From: Phycisphaerales bacterium UBA2396
Lineage (GTDB): Bacteria; Planctomycetota; Phycisphaerae; Phycisphaerales; UBA1924
DNA: 11,459 nucleotides
Direction of reading: 5' to 3'
NCBI GenBank assembly: GCA_002343325.1
Contig: DDSG01000069.1
Span: 487-11,945 of the forward strand
Under the pieces are notes generated by a model. It searched no databases. It was not told where the DNA came from and saw only the letters and a program-made list of their open reading frames with translations. A program made the translations under genes and the position numbers. Positions 1 to 10,064 of this stretch are shown here, piece by piece (positions within the stretch are counted from its first letter, which is position 1; each line of letters starts with the position of its first letter).

Positions 1-1086
1 CACCAGCACCTCCGCACCAACCTCCTCGATGTCGAACACGCTCACCATCCCCATCGCCGCCAGTCGGTCCACGTGCACTTCCTCGATCCCCTCGATCCCG
101 CGAAGCGTCTCCGACATCGTCTGCAGGCCCTTGTTGAACTCGTCCGGCGTCAGAATGTCAATGTCCCAACCCGTCAGCCGCGCCGCCAGACGAACGTTCT
201 GACCACGCTTGCCGATCGCCAGGCTCAACTGATCCTCGCGAACCACCACCGTCCCCCGACCAAGCTCAAAGCACAGGCTGATCTCCGCCACTTCCGCCGG
301 CTTCAGCGAGTTCTGGATCAGAATCTGGCTGCTCTCGTTCCACCGGACAATGTCGATCTTCTCACCGTTCAATTCGTCCACGATGTTCTTGATCCGGCTC
401 CCGCGAACGCCAACGCACGCCCCCACCGCGTCAACCTTCGAATCCACCGACGACACCGCCATCTTCGTCCGGTACCCCGCCTCGCGCGCCATCGCCTTGA
501 TCTCGATGATGTGCTCCGCAACCTCCGGAACCTCAACCTCAAACAAACGCTTGATGAAGTCCGGGTGCGCACGGCTCAGCACAATCTTCACCTGGCTCCC
601 CGCATCCCGAACATCCAGCACCAGGCACCTCACCCGCGCGCCAGGCTGGAACATCTCCCCGGGGATCTGCTCGCTCCGCGGCATGAACGCCTCGGCACGA
701 TCGATCGACACCACCAGCGCGCCACCCTCGTACCGCTCCGCCTTCCCCGTCACGATGTCCCCGACACGCTTGCTGAACTCCTCCAGAATCGAGTTCCGCT
801 CGTCGTCACGGAACCCCTGGATCATCACCTGCTTGAACGTCTGCGCCGCGATCCGGCCCAACTGCGCCGGCTGCAACTCCAGAGGCTGTCCCCCGCGGAA
901 CACCTCGATCGTCCCAGCCATCGGGTCGATCTTCGCCGCAAACTCCTCCACGTCCAGACTGTTGAAGAACTTCCGAAGCGCCGACACCATCGCCCGCTCA
1001 AGATCGCGGATCAGCACGCTCTTCTCGATGTTCCGGTCCCGCGAGATCGAGTCCAGGATCCTGTTCATTTCAGCCGCGTTCATCAT
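1..1086 (-). CDS. nusA: Transcription termination/antitermination factor NusA (C-terminus beyond window)
   Basis: NusA binds RNA polymerase and nascent RNA in the cytoplasm and controls pausing, termination and antitermination. The 362 visible residues show the full family order: an N-terminal polymerase-binding domain (about 1-104), an S1 domain (about 105-172) ending in LSRAHPDF, a first KH domain with VGACVGVRGSRIKNI (221-235), and a second KH domain with LAIGKRGQNVRLAARLTGW (289-307). From about 330 a helix-hairpin-helix-like segment (IEGIEEVHVDRLAAMGMVSV) begins and runs off the window. The start is the first of two adjacent ATG codons at 1086, with GGAG eight bases upstream. In many bacteria rimP lies just before nusA and infB just after; rimP is absent here, and the downstream side is not visible. 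The identification is firm because both KH signatures and the S1/KH order are clear. Confidence 0.96.
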   Translation of the reverse strand, partial: MMNAAEMNRILDSISRDRNIEKSVLIRDLERAMVSALRKFFNSLDVEEFAAKIDPMAGTIEVFRGGQPLELQPAQLGRIAAQTFKQVMIQGFRDDERNSILEEFSKRVGDIVTGKAERYEGGALVVSIDRAEAFMPRSEQIPGEMFQPGARVRCLVLDVRDAGSQVKIVLSRAHPDFIKRLFEVEVPEVAEHIIEIKAMAREAGYRTKMAVSSVDSKVDAVGACVGVRGSRIKNIVDELNGEKIDIVRWNESSQILIQNSLKPAEVAEISLCFELGRGTVVVREDQLSLAIGKRGQNVRLAARLTGWDIDILTPDEFNKGLQTMSETLRGIEGIEEVHVDRLAAMGMVSVFDIEEVGAEVLV

Positions 1087-1502
1087 GTCGATCACTCCGA
1101 ATTGTCGAATTGTCCTCGCCGGCCACCAGCGCCGGATGCTCTAAAAACACCACGGGCCCCGGACGCTCATTCGCGCCCAAGGCCCCGGGAATCCGCCGCG
1201 CACGCACCACGCCTACGCCGGCGTCCCTCCTTTGAGAGAGTGCCCGCGCCCGACGACCAGGCCGCCAGCCATCCGGGACGCACAACGCCCCGACTTGGTC
1301 TGGAACGACTCAGAGAGCATGTCGCTCTGCCCGGTGCATACGAGGATCCCCGGAGTCATGCCCGCCAAGGTACACCCCGGGCGCGCACAATCCGTCCTTC
1401 CAACTCGCAAACCCTAGGGACCCCGGACCCATAAGACAATCCGCCACACTCCCCAATACAAGCGTGCCCTTGCCCCCTTCCTTTCTTCTACGCTCTCTCC
1501 CC
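1087..1502. other. Divergent intergenic region between nusA and the permease gene
   Basis: This 416-bp gap separates two genes that point away from each other, so it should hold both promoters. I see no convincing -35/-10 pair for nusA. On the permease side a -10-like hexamer TACGCT lies at 1489-1494. On the minus strand a 48-codon open frame (1359 down to 1213) starts with ATG seven bases after TACCTT, but its third-codon G+C is lower than in the real genes and I do not recognise the peptide, so I leave it as a candidate only. A conventional rimP gene is not present in this gap. Confidence 0.6.
1489..1502 (+). promoter_or_regulatory. Possible leaderless start signal of the permease gene
   Basis: TACGCT (1489-1494) fits the TANNNT -10 pattern and ends eight bases before the ATG at 1503. 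There is no Shine-Dalgarno sequence in the C/T-rich stretch between. This spacing is what is seen in leaderless transcripts of Deinococcus and actinobacteria. No good -35 box sits 16-18 bp upstream, so the call is weak and rests partly on the same arrangement at 2912 and 8396. Confidence 0.3.
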
Positions 1503-2891
1503 ATGCCCCCAGCCCCCTCCCTCACCGATGCTCGCCCCGCCCTCCAACGAACACTCGGCTTCTGGCAGGCCACCGGCGTCATGCTCGGCATCATCATCGG
1601 CTCGGGCATCTTCGCCACGCCCACCCAGATCGCCAACAGCCTCGCCTCACCCTGGCTCATCCTCGCCCTCTGGGTCCTCGGCGGCATCATCTCCCTCCTC
1701 GGCGCCCTCACCTTCGCCGAGCTCGCCTCCATGCTCCCCCAGTCCGGAGGCATCTACGTCTTCCTCCGCGAAGGCTTCGGCCGCGCCGGCAGACCCCTCG
1801 CCTTCATCTTCGGATGGACCTATCTCCTCATCTCCAAGCCCACCGCCGCCGCTGGTATCTCCATCATCTTCGGCACACACGCCTGCCAGCTCCTTCACCT
1901 CGATCCCTCGCCCACCAACACCCGCATCGTCACCTCCGCCGCACTCATCTGCATCACCGTCGTCAACATTCTCGGCGTCGCCTTCTCCGCCAACGTCGCC
2001 GCCCTGCTCACCGCCCTGAAGGTCGGCGCTCTTGCCCTCTTCGCCTGTCTCGGCTTGTTCGCCGTTCAAGCCAGCCCCGCCGCCTTCGAAGCCCTTCCCG
2101 TCGCCGAGGCCAACGCCAAACCCCTCCTCCTCGCCATCGCCGCCGCCATGGCCGGCATCCTCTGGACCTACGACGGCTGGGCCGACGTCGGCGCCCTCGC
2201 CGGCGAGATCAAGAACCCCGCCCGCCAGATCGCCCGCACCTTCCTCTTCGGCACCCTCCTCATCACCGCCCTCTACGTCGCCGCCAACGCCGCCTTCCTG
2301 CGCGTCATCCCCCTCGACGAGATGCGCGCCACCGAAACCGTCGCGCCCCTCTTCGCCGAACGCGTCCTCGGGCCCGCCGGCGCCTTCGTCGCCACCGCTC
2401 TCATCGTCGTCGCCACCTTCGGCTCAACCCACGGCTCCATCATGACCGGCGCTCGCGTCTCCTTCGCCCAAAGCCGCGACGGGCTCCTCTTCGCCTTCCT
2501 CGGCACGACCCACCGCTCCCTCGGCACCCCCGTCGCAAGCCTCCTCTTCCAACTCGCCCTCTCCCTCACCGCCCTCTGGGCTCTCCCGGGCTTCTCCCAA
2601 ATGGCCGGCGGCTTCGTCTTCACCATCTGGATCTTCTACGGGCTCGCCGGCCTTGCCCTCTTCACCCTCCGCCGTGCCAGACCAGATGCCCCGCGCCCCT
2701 TCCGCTGCCCCGGCTACCCCCTCGTTCCCGCGCTCTTCGTCCTCGCCGCCGCATCCATGACCACCCTCGCCATCATCGAAGACCCCGCGATGAACCTCCT
2801 CTGGGTCGCCATCCTCGCCGCAGGCCTCCCCGTCTACGCCATCTGGTCACGCTTCGCGCCTCCCACCACACGAGAACCCGCCGCCCACTAG
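1503..2891 (+). CDS. APC-superfamily amino-acid permease (LAT/SteT-like)
   Basis: A cytoplasmic-membrane amino-acid transporter of 462 residues, the usual length for 12-helix APC permeases. Two family hallmarks are visible. The first membrane helix is broken at GSGIF (33-37), which binds the substrate's alpha-amino and carboxyl groups. The sixth helix carries WTYDGW (221-226), followed by the cytoplasmic signature GEIKNPARQIAR (234-245), typical of the L-type/SteT (YkbA) branch. Hydrophobic segments then continue to about residue 450. I chose the ATG at 1503; a GTG at 1464 in the same frame would add 13 residues, without an SD for either. trpB follows after 32 bp on the same strand, so an amino-acid or aromatic substrate is plausible, but specificity cannot be read from the sequence. 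Family confidence is high, substrate unknown. Confidence 0.93.
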   Translation: MPPAPSLTDARPALQRTLGFWQATGVMLGIIIGSGIFATPTQIANSLASPWLILALWVLGGIISLLGALTFAELASMLPQSGGIYVFLREGFGRAGRPLAFIFGWTYLLISKPTAAAGISIIFGTHACQLLHLDPSPTNTRIVTSAALICITVVNILGVAFSANVAALLTALKVGALALFACLGLFAVQASPAAFEALPVAEANAKPLLLAIAAAMAGILWTYDGWADVGALAGEIKNPARQIARTFLFGTLLITALYVAANAAFLRVIPLDEMRATETVAPLFAERVLGPAGAFVATALIVVATFGSTHGSIMTGARVSFAQSRDGLLFAFLGTTHRSLGTPVASLLFQLALSLTALWALPGFSQMAGGFVFTIWIFYGLAGLALFTLRRARPDAPRPFRCPGYPLVPALFVLAAASMTTLAIIEDPAMNLLWVAILAAGLPVYAIWSRFAPPTTREPAAH

Positions 2892-2911
2892 CCCCGGGCC
2901 CCCGGCGTCTT

Positions 2912-2923
2912 TACCCTTCCTCC
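2912..2923 (+). promoter_or_regulatory. Possible leaderless start signal of trpB
   Basis: TACCCT (2912-2917) lies exactly six bases before the trpB ATG, and the intervening TCCTCC cannot act as a Shine-Dalgarno sequence. If it is a -10 box, transcription would start at or next to the ATG and give trpB a leaderless mRNA independent of the upstream permease. The -35 position holds nothing convincing. Read-through from the permease gene is the alternative. Confidence 0.3.
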
Positions 2924-4192
<1,269 letters not shown>

Positions 4193-4205
4193 GGACACTT
4201 CCGGC

Positions 4206-6209
4206 GTGCGATCGCTCCCGTACACCCTCGCCCCTTGGATCGTCGCCCTCGCCGCGGCCTCGCTGCACGCCGCCCAGCCCTCACCAGCCCAGCCCTCACC
4301 AGCCCAGCCCACACCAGCCCAGCCCACGCCCGCCGCGCCGACACCCACCGCCGCCCCTTCTGAGCCCGCCACCGAACTCTCCGTCGATCCCGCGGTCGTC
4401 GCCCAGGCCCTCGCCAAAGGGCCGAAGGACCAGGCCGCGGCCCAGTACATCGCGTTGGCGACCTCTCACGCGACCGCACCCGCGTGGCTTCGGACGCTTC
4501 TTCCCGGCACGCCCACCGCCGACGACGCCGACATCCTCTCGCTCGCGCCCGCTCTGGTCGCCTGCCGATCGCAGCAAGCCGCCGACACGCTCCGCTCGCT
4601 GCTCGCCAAGGCCGCCACGCCCGACACCCGCGCCGCCGTCGCCGCCGCCATCACCTCGCTCACCGGGCACGAACCCGCCGAACCGACACCCGAAGGCTTC
4701 GAAGCGCTGCTCGCCCCCGAGCGTGCCCTCCCCGAGTCCGAATGGCTCGCCCGCTGCAACGCCCGTCTCTCCAGACGCGCCGACCGGCTCAACGCCGAGC
4801 GTGCCCAGGCCGTCACAGGTCTGCTCCAATCGCTCCGCCGCGTCCACCTCGCGACCCCCGCCGAAGACCGCCCGGCGTTGCTCGCGCAGATGCTCGCCGA
4901 TCCCGTCGACGCCGTCAGCGACCTGGGTATCGACCTTGCCGAGCGTGAACTGGCCTCCGCCAACGCGCTAGGCCCGGCCGTCGCCCGCGCCGCCGCCACG
5001 CTCCTCGACCGCCCCTCTGTCTCGCTGCGAGCGCGGTCCGCACGCTTGCTCGCGCAGCTCTCCCTCCCCGAGGCCGCCGCCGCAGCTCGCGCCAGGCTCG
5101 CCACCGAGACCCACCCGGCCGTCGCGCAGTGGCTTCTGAAGCTCGGCTCTCGCGGTGCCGATGAATCCGTCGCCCGCGACGCGATCGTCTGGCTCGAAAG
5201 CGACGGCAAGGCCGGCCCCGGCGGCGGGGAAACCTCTTCGCCCGACGACGCCCGAGCCTGCCGAAACGCCGCCGTCGAACTCTGCTGGGCCCTCCACCGC
5301 GCCGGGCTGCTCTACGACGCCGACACACGCGCCCGCGTCCGCCGCGCCGTCCGCCGCATCGATCTCGCCGAACTCCCACCCGCCGGGTGCATGCTCCGCG
5401 CGTCGATCGGCACCTCGTGGGACATCGAGCAGGTCGCCCTGCTGCTCGCCTCCAAGGACCAGTCGCAGCGCGTCGCCGCCGCCGAAGCCGTCCTCCCCTA
5501 CGCCGAGCACCTCGACGCCGTCCTCAACGCCGCCCGCGAAGACCCGCGACTGATCGACGCGGCCGTCCGCGGCGTGCTCCTCCACCGCCAGACGCTCGCC
5601 GGGTTCCGCGCCATCGATGCGGCATCGCGCACGCTCGAACAAGGCCGGCGTGGCGCACTCGTCTCCGTCGCCACGCTGCTCTCCGCCCCCGACGTGGTGG
5701 GCGCGGCGGCCCTGGTCGCCGACGACCCGCCCATCGCCGAGGCCGTCCTCAACACGCTCACCCGCCGCGAACGAATCGTCTCCGAACGCGCCGACCCAAC
5801 CAACCTCTCGGCGATCGCCGAAGGGCTCATCTCGTTGTCTCGGCTGAGGCTCCGACTCGGCAAGCCCGCCGAAGCCGTCGCCGCTCTTGAATCACTTCCC
5901 GACCTCGACCAACTGCGCGACGCGAACGAGCTGGCGTCGATCAAGACGATCGCCTTCATCGAGCTCAACCGTCTCGATCAGGCCGCCGCCGCCGGCGGAG
6001 ACGTGACCGCCTGGCTCGACGGGCTCGAGATGTCGCTGGCCAAGCCCCACGCGCTGCTGGTCGCCGAAGAGATCATCGCTCGCTTCTCGTCCTCCATGGA
6101 AGAAGACCACTTCGCCCGCCTCGCCGACCTGCGCGGACGCATCCCCGCTCCGCAGGCCGAAAACGAGGACCCCGGCTTTACCGATCTTCGCACCAGCCGC
6201 CGCCGATAA
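4206..6209 (+). CDS. Exported alpha-helical (HEAT/TPR-like) repeat protein
   Basis: A 667-residue protein of unknown function, probably secreted to the periplasm. With the GTG at 4206 it begins with a textbook signal peptide: short basic n-region (MRSLPYTLAP), hydrophobic core WIVALAAASL (11-20) and likely cleavage near LHAA (20-23). A Pro-rich linker of QPSPA/QPTPA units follows (24-43). The rest is Ala/Leu/Arg-rich paired helices resembling HEAT repeats, and around residues 520-600 helices look more TPR-like (LRLRLGKPAEAVAALESL). No catalytic motif or later membrane helix is evident. GAGG (4191-4194) lies 11 bases before the GTG. An ATG at 4137 in the same frame would overlap trpB by 56 bases and bury the signal peptide, so I reject it. 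It is probably co-transcribed with trpB, but nothing links it to tryptophan synthesis. Proteins of this sort commonly act as scaffolds. Confidence 0.82.
   Translation: MRSLPYTLAPWIVALAAASLHAAQPSPAQPSPAQPTPAQPTPAAPTPTAAPSEPATELSVDPAVVAQALAKGPKDQAAAQYIALATSHATAPAWLRTLLPGTPTADDADILSLAPALVACRSQQAADTLRSLLAKAATPDTRAAVAAAITSLTGHEPAEPTPEGFEALLAPERALPESEWLARCNARLSRRADRLNAERAQAVTGLLQSLRRVHLATPAEDRPALLAQMLADPVDAVSDLGIDLAERELASANALGPAVARAAATLLDRPSVSLRARSARLLAQLSLPEAAAAARARLATETHPAVAQWLLKLGSRGADESVARDAIVWLESDGKAGPGGGETSSPDDARACRNAAVELCWALHRAGLLYDADTRARVRRAVRRIDLAELPPAGCMLRASIGTSWDIEQVALLLASKDQSQRVAAAEAVLPYAEHLDAVLNAAREDPRLIDAAVRGVLLHRQTLAGFRAIDAASRTLEQGRRGALVSVATLLSAPDVVGAAALVADDPPIAEAVLNTLTRRERIVSERADPTNLSAIAEGLISLSRLRLRLGKPAEAVAALESLPDLDQLRDANELASIKTIAFIELNRLDQAAAAGGDVTAWLDGLEMSLAKPHALLVAEEIIARFSSSMEEDHFARLADLRGRIPAPQAENEDPGFTDLRTSRRR
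4275..4334 (+). repeat. Four tandem 15-bp units encoding QPSPA/QPTPA
   Basis: Units at 4275-4289, 4290-4304, 4305-4319 and 4320-4334. The first two are identical (CAGCCCTCACCAGCC); the third and fourth differ at one and three positions. They encode QPSPA, QPSPA, QPTPA, QPTPA, a flexible Pro-rich linker between the signal peptide and the helical repeats. Because the unit is a whole number of codons, copy number can change without breaking the frame. Confidence 0.92.
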
Positions 6210-6366
6210 GAAGCCCGGCCACGTGCGCACAGGCCCTCGCAATGGCCGCCAAAGCCTCAAGAAGTCCGCGAGAGCGGTCCGGACGAGGCAACGTCCCAAC
6301 CCCCTCACCCAACCCTCAGAACCGCGCCAGAGCAATCCTGCCGCAAGTCCTTTGTGGTGCGCCCCT

Positions 6367-6394
6367 TTTCCGGCGGGAACATTGAGCCTATATT
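6367..6394 (+). promoter_or_regulatory. Candidate sigma70-type promoter for the helicase leader or an RNA gene
   Basis: The -10 hexamer TATATT (6389-6394) is one mismatch from the consensus TATAAT and stands out in a GC-rich region. A weak -35 candidate TTTCCG (6367-6372) lies 16 bp upstream. Predicted transcription would begin near 6400, just before the first stem-loop, giving either a leader of about 265 nt on the helicase mRNA or a separate small RNA. Confidence 0.4.
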
Positions 6395-6399
6395 CCTCC

Positions 6400-6597
6400 A
6401 TCTTGCCAGTGGCCCTAGCGCCGCTTCGGCACCACTGCCCCTGTGGCGGGTGCCTGAAACGTCTGGGAATCTGCTGGCGGCCCGGATCCTTGATCCGGGC
6501 TGAGCAGTCGCCCCAGACACCCTCCGACGCATGACGCGATCGACCAGTGTGCGGGGCCCAGTACGGCCTTGCTTGTTCCAATTGTGTTGGTGCAAGG
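6400..6597 (+). ncRNA. Possible structured 5' leader or small RNA with three stem-loops
   Basis: Stem-loop A pairs CAGTGG (6407-6412) with CCACTG (6432-6437) and has an inner GCCG/CGGC stem. Stem-loop B is the strongest: GTCTGGG (6461-6467) pairs with CCCAGAC (6512-6518), CTGCT (6471-6475) with AGCAG (6503-6507), and GCCCGGATC (6480-6488) with GATCCGGGC (6492-6500). That is 21 bp in three stacked helices with small internal loops, closed by CTT. Stem-loop C pairs CCTTGC (6567-6572) with GCAAGG (6592-6597), enclosing CCAA/TTGG. The long interrupted hairpin B recalls 6S RNA in shape only; I see no signature of SRP RNA, RNase P or tmRNA. A regulatory leader is equally likely, since helicase mRNAs such as E. 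coli csdA have long leaders. The 3' limit is not defined. Confidence 0.35.
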
Positions 6598-6655
6598 ATC
6601 GCCCGAATCAGTCGTCGCGCCGCGCGGTCGTTGTTCGACCTCGGGGTTTGACGTC

Positions 6656-6666
6656 AGGAGTTTCTG

Positions 6667-6672
<6 letters not shown>
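6656..6672 (+). promoter_or_regulatory. Shine-Dalgarno sequence that fixes the helicase TTG start
   Basis: AGGAG (6656-6660) is followed by six bases and then TTG at 6667, with a second TTG directly after it. No ATG or GTG lies nearby in the same frame, and the conserved Q-motif region follows at a normal distance. This makes a TTG start well supported and helps explain how a non-ATG start is used. Confidence 0.75.
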
Positions 6673-8304
<1,632 letters not shown>

Positions 8305-8360
8305 TCGGACATGAGAACCGCAGGATTGATCCTCGCGGTCCCATCGCCTGAGCACACCAG

Positions 8361-8390
8361 AGCCCACGGGTTGAACCCGTGGGCTTCTTT
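8361..8390 (+). terminator. 25-bp perfect palindrome with T-rich flank: terminator and dispersed repeat copy
   Basis: AGCCCACGGGTT (8361-8372) and AACCCGTGGGCT (8374-8385) pair perfectly around a single G, followed by TCTTT. It lies 56 bp after the helicase stop and 23 bp before the next start, so it can act as a rho-independent-type terminator for the helicase. A second, smaller hairpin (ACCGC 8317-8321 with GCGGT 8335-8339, enclosing AGGA/TCCT) lies just upstream. Almost the same palindrome recurs at 10937-10960 inside a gene, so this is also one copy of a dispersed element. Confidence 0.7.
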
Positions 8391-8395
8391 CGTGG

Positions 8396-8407
8396 TAGGG
8401 TGACGTT
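8396..8407 (+). promoter_or_regulatory. Possible leaderless start signal of the EEP lipoprotein gene
   Basis: TAGGGT (8396-8401) ends six bases before the GTG at 8408, the same spacing as TACCCT before trpB. Its purine run GGTAGGG could instead serve as a weak Shine-Dalgarno sequence, so this site is ambiguous between a leaderless promoter and a ribosome binding site. Confidence 0.3.
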
Positions 8408-9262
8408 GTGAAGCACCACACCACGCTCGTCCACGTCGCGCTGCTCGCTCTGGTCGCCACGCTCTGGGGGTGTTCGCACGCGCCGCCGGTGGTTGAGGCT
8501 CCCCCCACCACCGCCGAGCCGACCACGACGCGCGTCGTGTCGTACAACATCCGTCACGGACGCGGGATGGACAACCGCGTCGATCTCGCCCGCACGGCGG
8601 ATGTTCTCCGGCGGCTGTCGCCCGACGTTGTGGGCCTGCAGGAAGTCGATCACGTCGTCGGGCGCAGCGGCAGCGTCGATCAGGCGGGCTCGCTCGCCGC
8701 GATGCTCTCTCGCCCGGGCGAACAGTGGCACGCCGCGTTCGGCGCGTTCATGCCGCTGCAGGGCGGGCGATACGGCATGGGGATTCTGTCGCGGTTCCCG
8801 ATCGAGCGGTCGTGGTCGATCCCGCTGCCCGACGGGAACGAGCCGCGGATCGCCCTCGCGGCCCGCGTGCGCCCGCCCAAGGGCGAGCCCTTCACCATCG
8901 TCAACGTGCACTTTGACTGGGTGGACGATGACCGCTTCCGGTTCGCGCAGGCGTCGGCGCTGGCGGCGGTGCTCCGCGGGCTCGACACGCCGTTTGTGCT
9001 GCTGGGCGATTTCAACGACCAGCCGGGCTCGCGGACGCTGGACCTGTTCCACGCTCTGGCGGACGAAGCGCCGAAGGCGGGCCCGGACGGCACGCCCGCG
9101 CAAGGCCGCGACCGGCTGACGTTCTCGTCGGCCGAGCCGACCATCGAGATCGACTTCATCTTCCTGGGCCCCAAGGGCGCGTGGCCGCGTGCGACGTCAC
9201 GCGTGGAAGAAGAGCCGATGGCCTCGGACCACCGGCCGGTGGTGGCGGGGGTGAAGCGGTGA
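8408..9262 (+). CDS. Endonuclease/exonuclease/phosphatase superfamily lipoprotein
   Basis: A 284-residue metal-dependent phosphodiesterase of the EEP (DNase I-like) fold, probably anchored to a membrane by lipid. The N-terminus (hydrophobic 7-20) ends in LWGC with the lipobox cysteine at C22; the Trp at -2 is unusual but tolerable. Catalytic motifs are all present: SYN (N47), LQEVD (E79 for metal binding), YGMGILSRFP (122-131), NVHFD (H168), LGDFND (D201, N203), EIDFIF (D249) and the C-terminal SDHRPV (D274, H275). The family cleaves phosphodiester bonds in nucleic acids, inositol phosphates or phospholipids, and the substrate cannot be told from sequence. The GTG start puts the signal peptide exactly at the N-terminus. 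It lies alone between the palindromic terminator and a gene on the opposite strand that ends 32 bp away. Confidence 0.9.
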   Translation: MKHHTTLVHVALLALVATLWGCSHAPPVVEAPPTTAEPTTTRVVSYNIRHGRGMDNRVDLARTADVLRRLSPDVVGLQEVDHVVGRSGSVDQAGSLAAMLSRPGEQWHAAFGAFMPLQGGRYGMGILSRFPIERSWSIPLPDGNEPRIALAARVRPPKGEPFTIVNVHFDWVDDDRFRFAQASALAAVLRGLDTPFVLLGDFNDQPGSRTLDLFHALADEAPKAGPDGTPAQGRDRLTFSSAEPTIEIDFIFLGPKGAWPRATSRVEEEPMASDHRPVVAGVKR

Positions 9263-9294
9263 AGGAGGCGTGCGCCGAGACATTCGAGATATCG

Positions 9295-9984
9295 CTAATC
9301 CAAGTACTTTCGATACTCTCCGATAGGCACGACCTCCGGACCCAATGAGTTAAGGTCATGCCCTGACTCTCTCTTGAACCTCTCCCACGCCCGCTCTGCC
9401 GGGGAAACGCCCGCAAAGGCCTGGTCGATCCACCAGGACACGACATCCTTGCCTGCGTTCATGATGTCCAAGCGGTCGAAGAACCGCAACACCATGATCT
9501 GACGTGGTGTGGGCGGACGTCGCTCCAAGAGCTGTTCGATCAGCTCTGAAGCCTGTCCTTTCGTCATTTCAGCGGTCGGCGTTCCGCCGAGGTCGATGAT
9601 GTACGCGATCTGACGCTCGGTTGCGGGGTGCCTTTTCCAAGCTGGCTCACGCTTCTGGCGAGGGGGCGCACCTATATCTTCGAGGTGAGTCTCGATGACG
9701 CCGCACACCTCCTTGGTGACTACCCGGAGGAACGCGCACTTGAGGTCGTATGCCTCAGCAGGATCGATCCGATCATCAAAGATGATTGCTCGCGTCTTGC
9801 ATCGAAGAAATGACACTGCATTCATGGATGCAGGCGCATGAATCAGGAACGCGTGTAGCTTCACGATCTCGCTGAGCTCGATCTCTCCATCGTGTATCGT
9901 CGAGAGAATGAGGTTGAGAAGTTGGCGTCCCTCTGGAGAGGCTGCTTGCTTGGCCGTAAGGCGGACGCGTTTGGGCTTGGGCAC
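9295..9984 (-). CDS. Hypothetical protein of low G+C, probably acquired
   Basis: A 229-residue cytoplasmic protein that I cannot assign. The basic N-terminus (MPKPKRVRLTAK) is followed by helices in which two acidic turns, HDGEIELSE (31-39) and DDRIDPAEA (70-78), recall the repeated turns of TerB-like domains; this is a loose resemblance. After a linker, ATERQIAYIIDLGG (121-134), MTKGQASELIEQLL (140-153) and TPRQIMVLRFF (159-169) look like a small helical module often met in phage and accessory proteins. The start is GTG at 9984 with AAGGA seven bases upstream. Two sampled 60-base lines contain 30 and 31 G+C, against 38 and 41 in sampled lines of the helicase and lipoprotein genes, so its base composition differs from its neighbours. 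It has its own promoter candidate. No signal peptide or membrane helix is seen. Confidence 0.85.
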   Translation of the reverse strand: MPKPKRVRLTAKQAASPEGRQLLNLILSTIHDGEIELSEIVKLHAFLIHAPASMNAVSFLRCKTRAIIFDDRIDPAEAYDLKCAFLRVVTKEVCGVIETHLEDIGAPPRQKREPAWKRHPATERQIAYIIDLGGTPTAEMTKGQASELIEQLLERRPPTPRQIMVLRFFDRLDIMNAGKDVVSWWIDQAFAGVSPAERAWERFKRESGHDLNSLGPEVVPIGEYRKYLD

Positions 9985-10047
9985 GGTCGCTTCCTTTTTC
10001 GTTCAGTGGCAGTTCATGGCGACAGCAGGACCGACTCGTCGGTTGAA

Positions 10048-10064
10048 AGGATACCACGATGGTA
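10048..10064 (-). promoter_or_regulatory. Extended -10 promoter and inverted repeat upstream of the hypothetical gene
   Basis: On the minus strand TGGTATCCT gives an extended -10 element (TATCCT at 10053-10048), about 64 bases before the GTG at 9984. No strong -35 is visible, which fits an extended -10 promoter. A perfect inverted repeat, TACCA and TGGTA separated by CGA (10052-10064), touches the -10 box and could be an operator; it is short enough to be chance. Confidence 0.4.

Larger units (their letters stand above)
6210..6666 (+). other. 457-bp gap upstream of the helicase gene, with structured RNA potential
   Basis: No credible protein-coding gene is present; short open frames here lack family features and codon bias. 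The gap contains a sigma70-like promoter candidate at 6367-6394, three stem-loops between 6407 and 6597 (listed separately), a perfect 8-bp palindrome TGACGTCA at 6649-6656, and the helicase SD AGGAG at 6656-6660. Nothing resembling a T-tract terminator follows the upstream repeat-protein gene, which ends at 6209. Confidence 0.6.

Noticed and set aside
1226..1233. CCTCCTTT, matching the 3' end of 16S rRNA
   Set aside because: No other 16S sequence is around it; eight bases matching by chance in a C-rich region is not evidence of an rRNA fragment.
1814..2923. Upstream extension of the trpB frame through the permease gene
   Set aside because: It would fuse an Arg/His/Pro-rich nonsense peptide to TrpB; the permease frame in this region is clearly real.
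6400..6530. Assignment of the stem-loop region to SRP RNA, RNase P RNA or tmRNA
   Set aside because: None of the conserved loop sequences of these RNAs is present; only the overall shape of hairpin B recalls 6S RNA.
6649..6656. Palindrome TGACGTCA just before the helicase SD
   Set aside because: An isolated 8-bp palindrome is too short to call an operator, and it overlaps the SD by one base; noted only as part of the gap.
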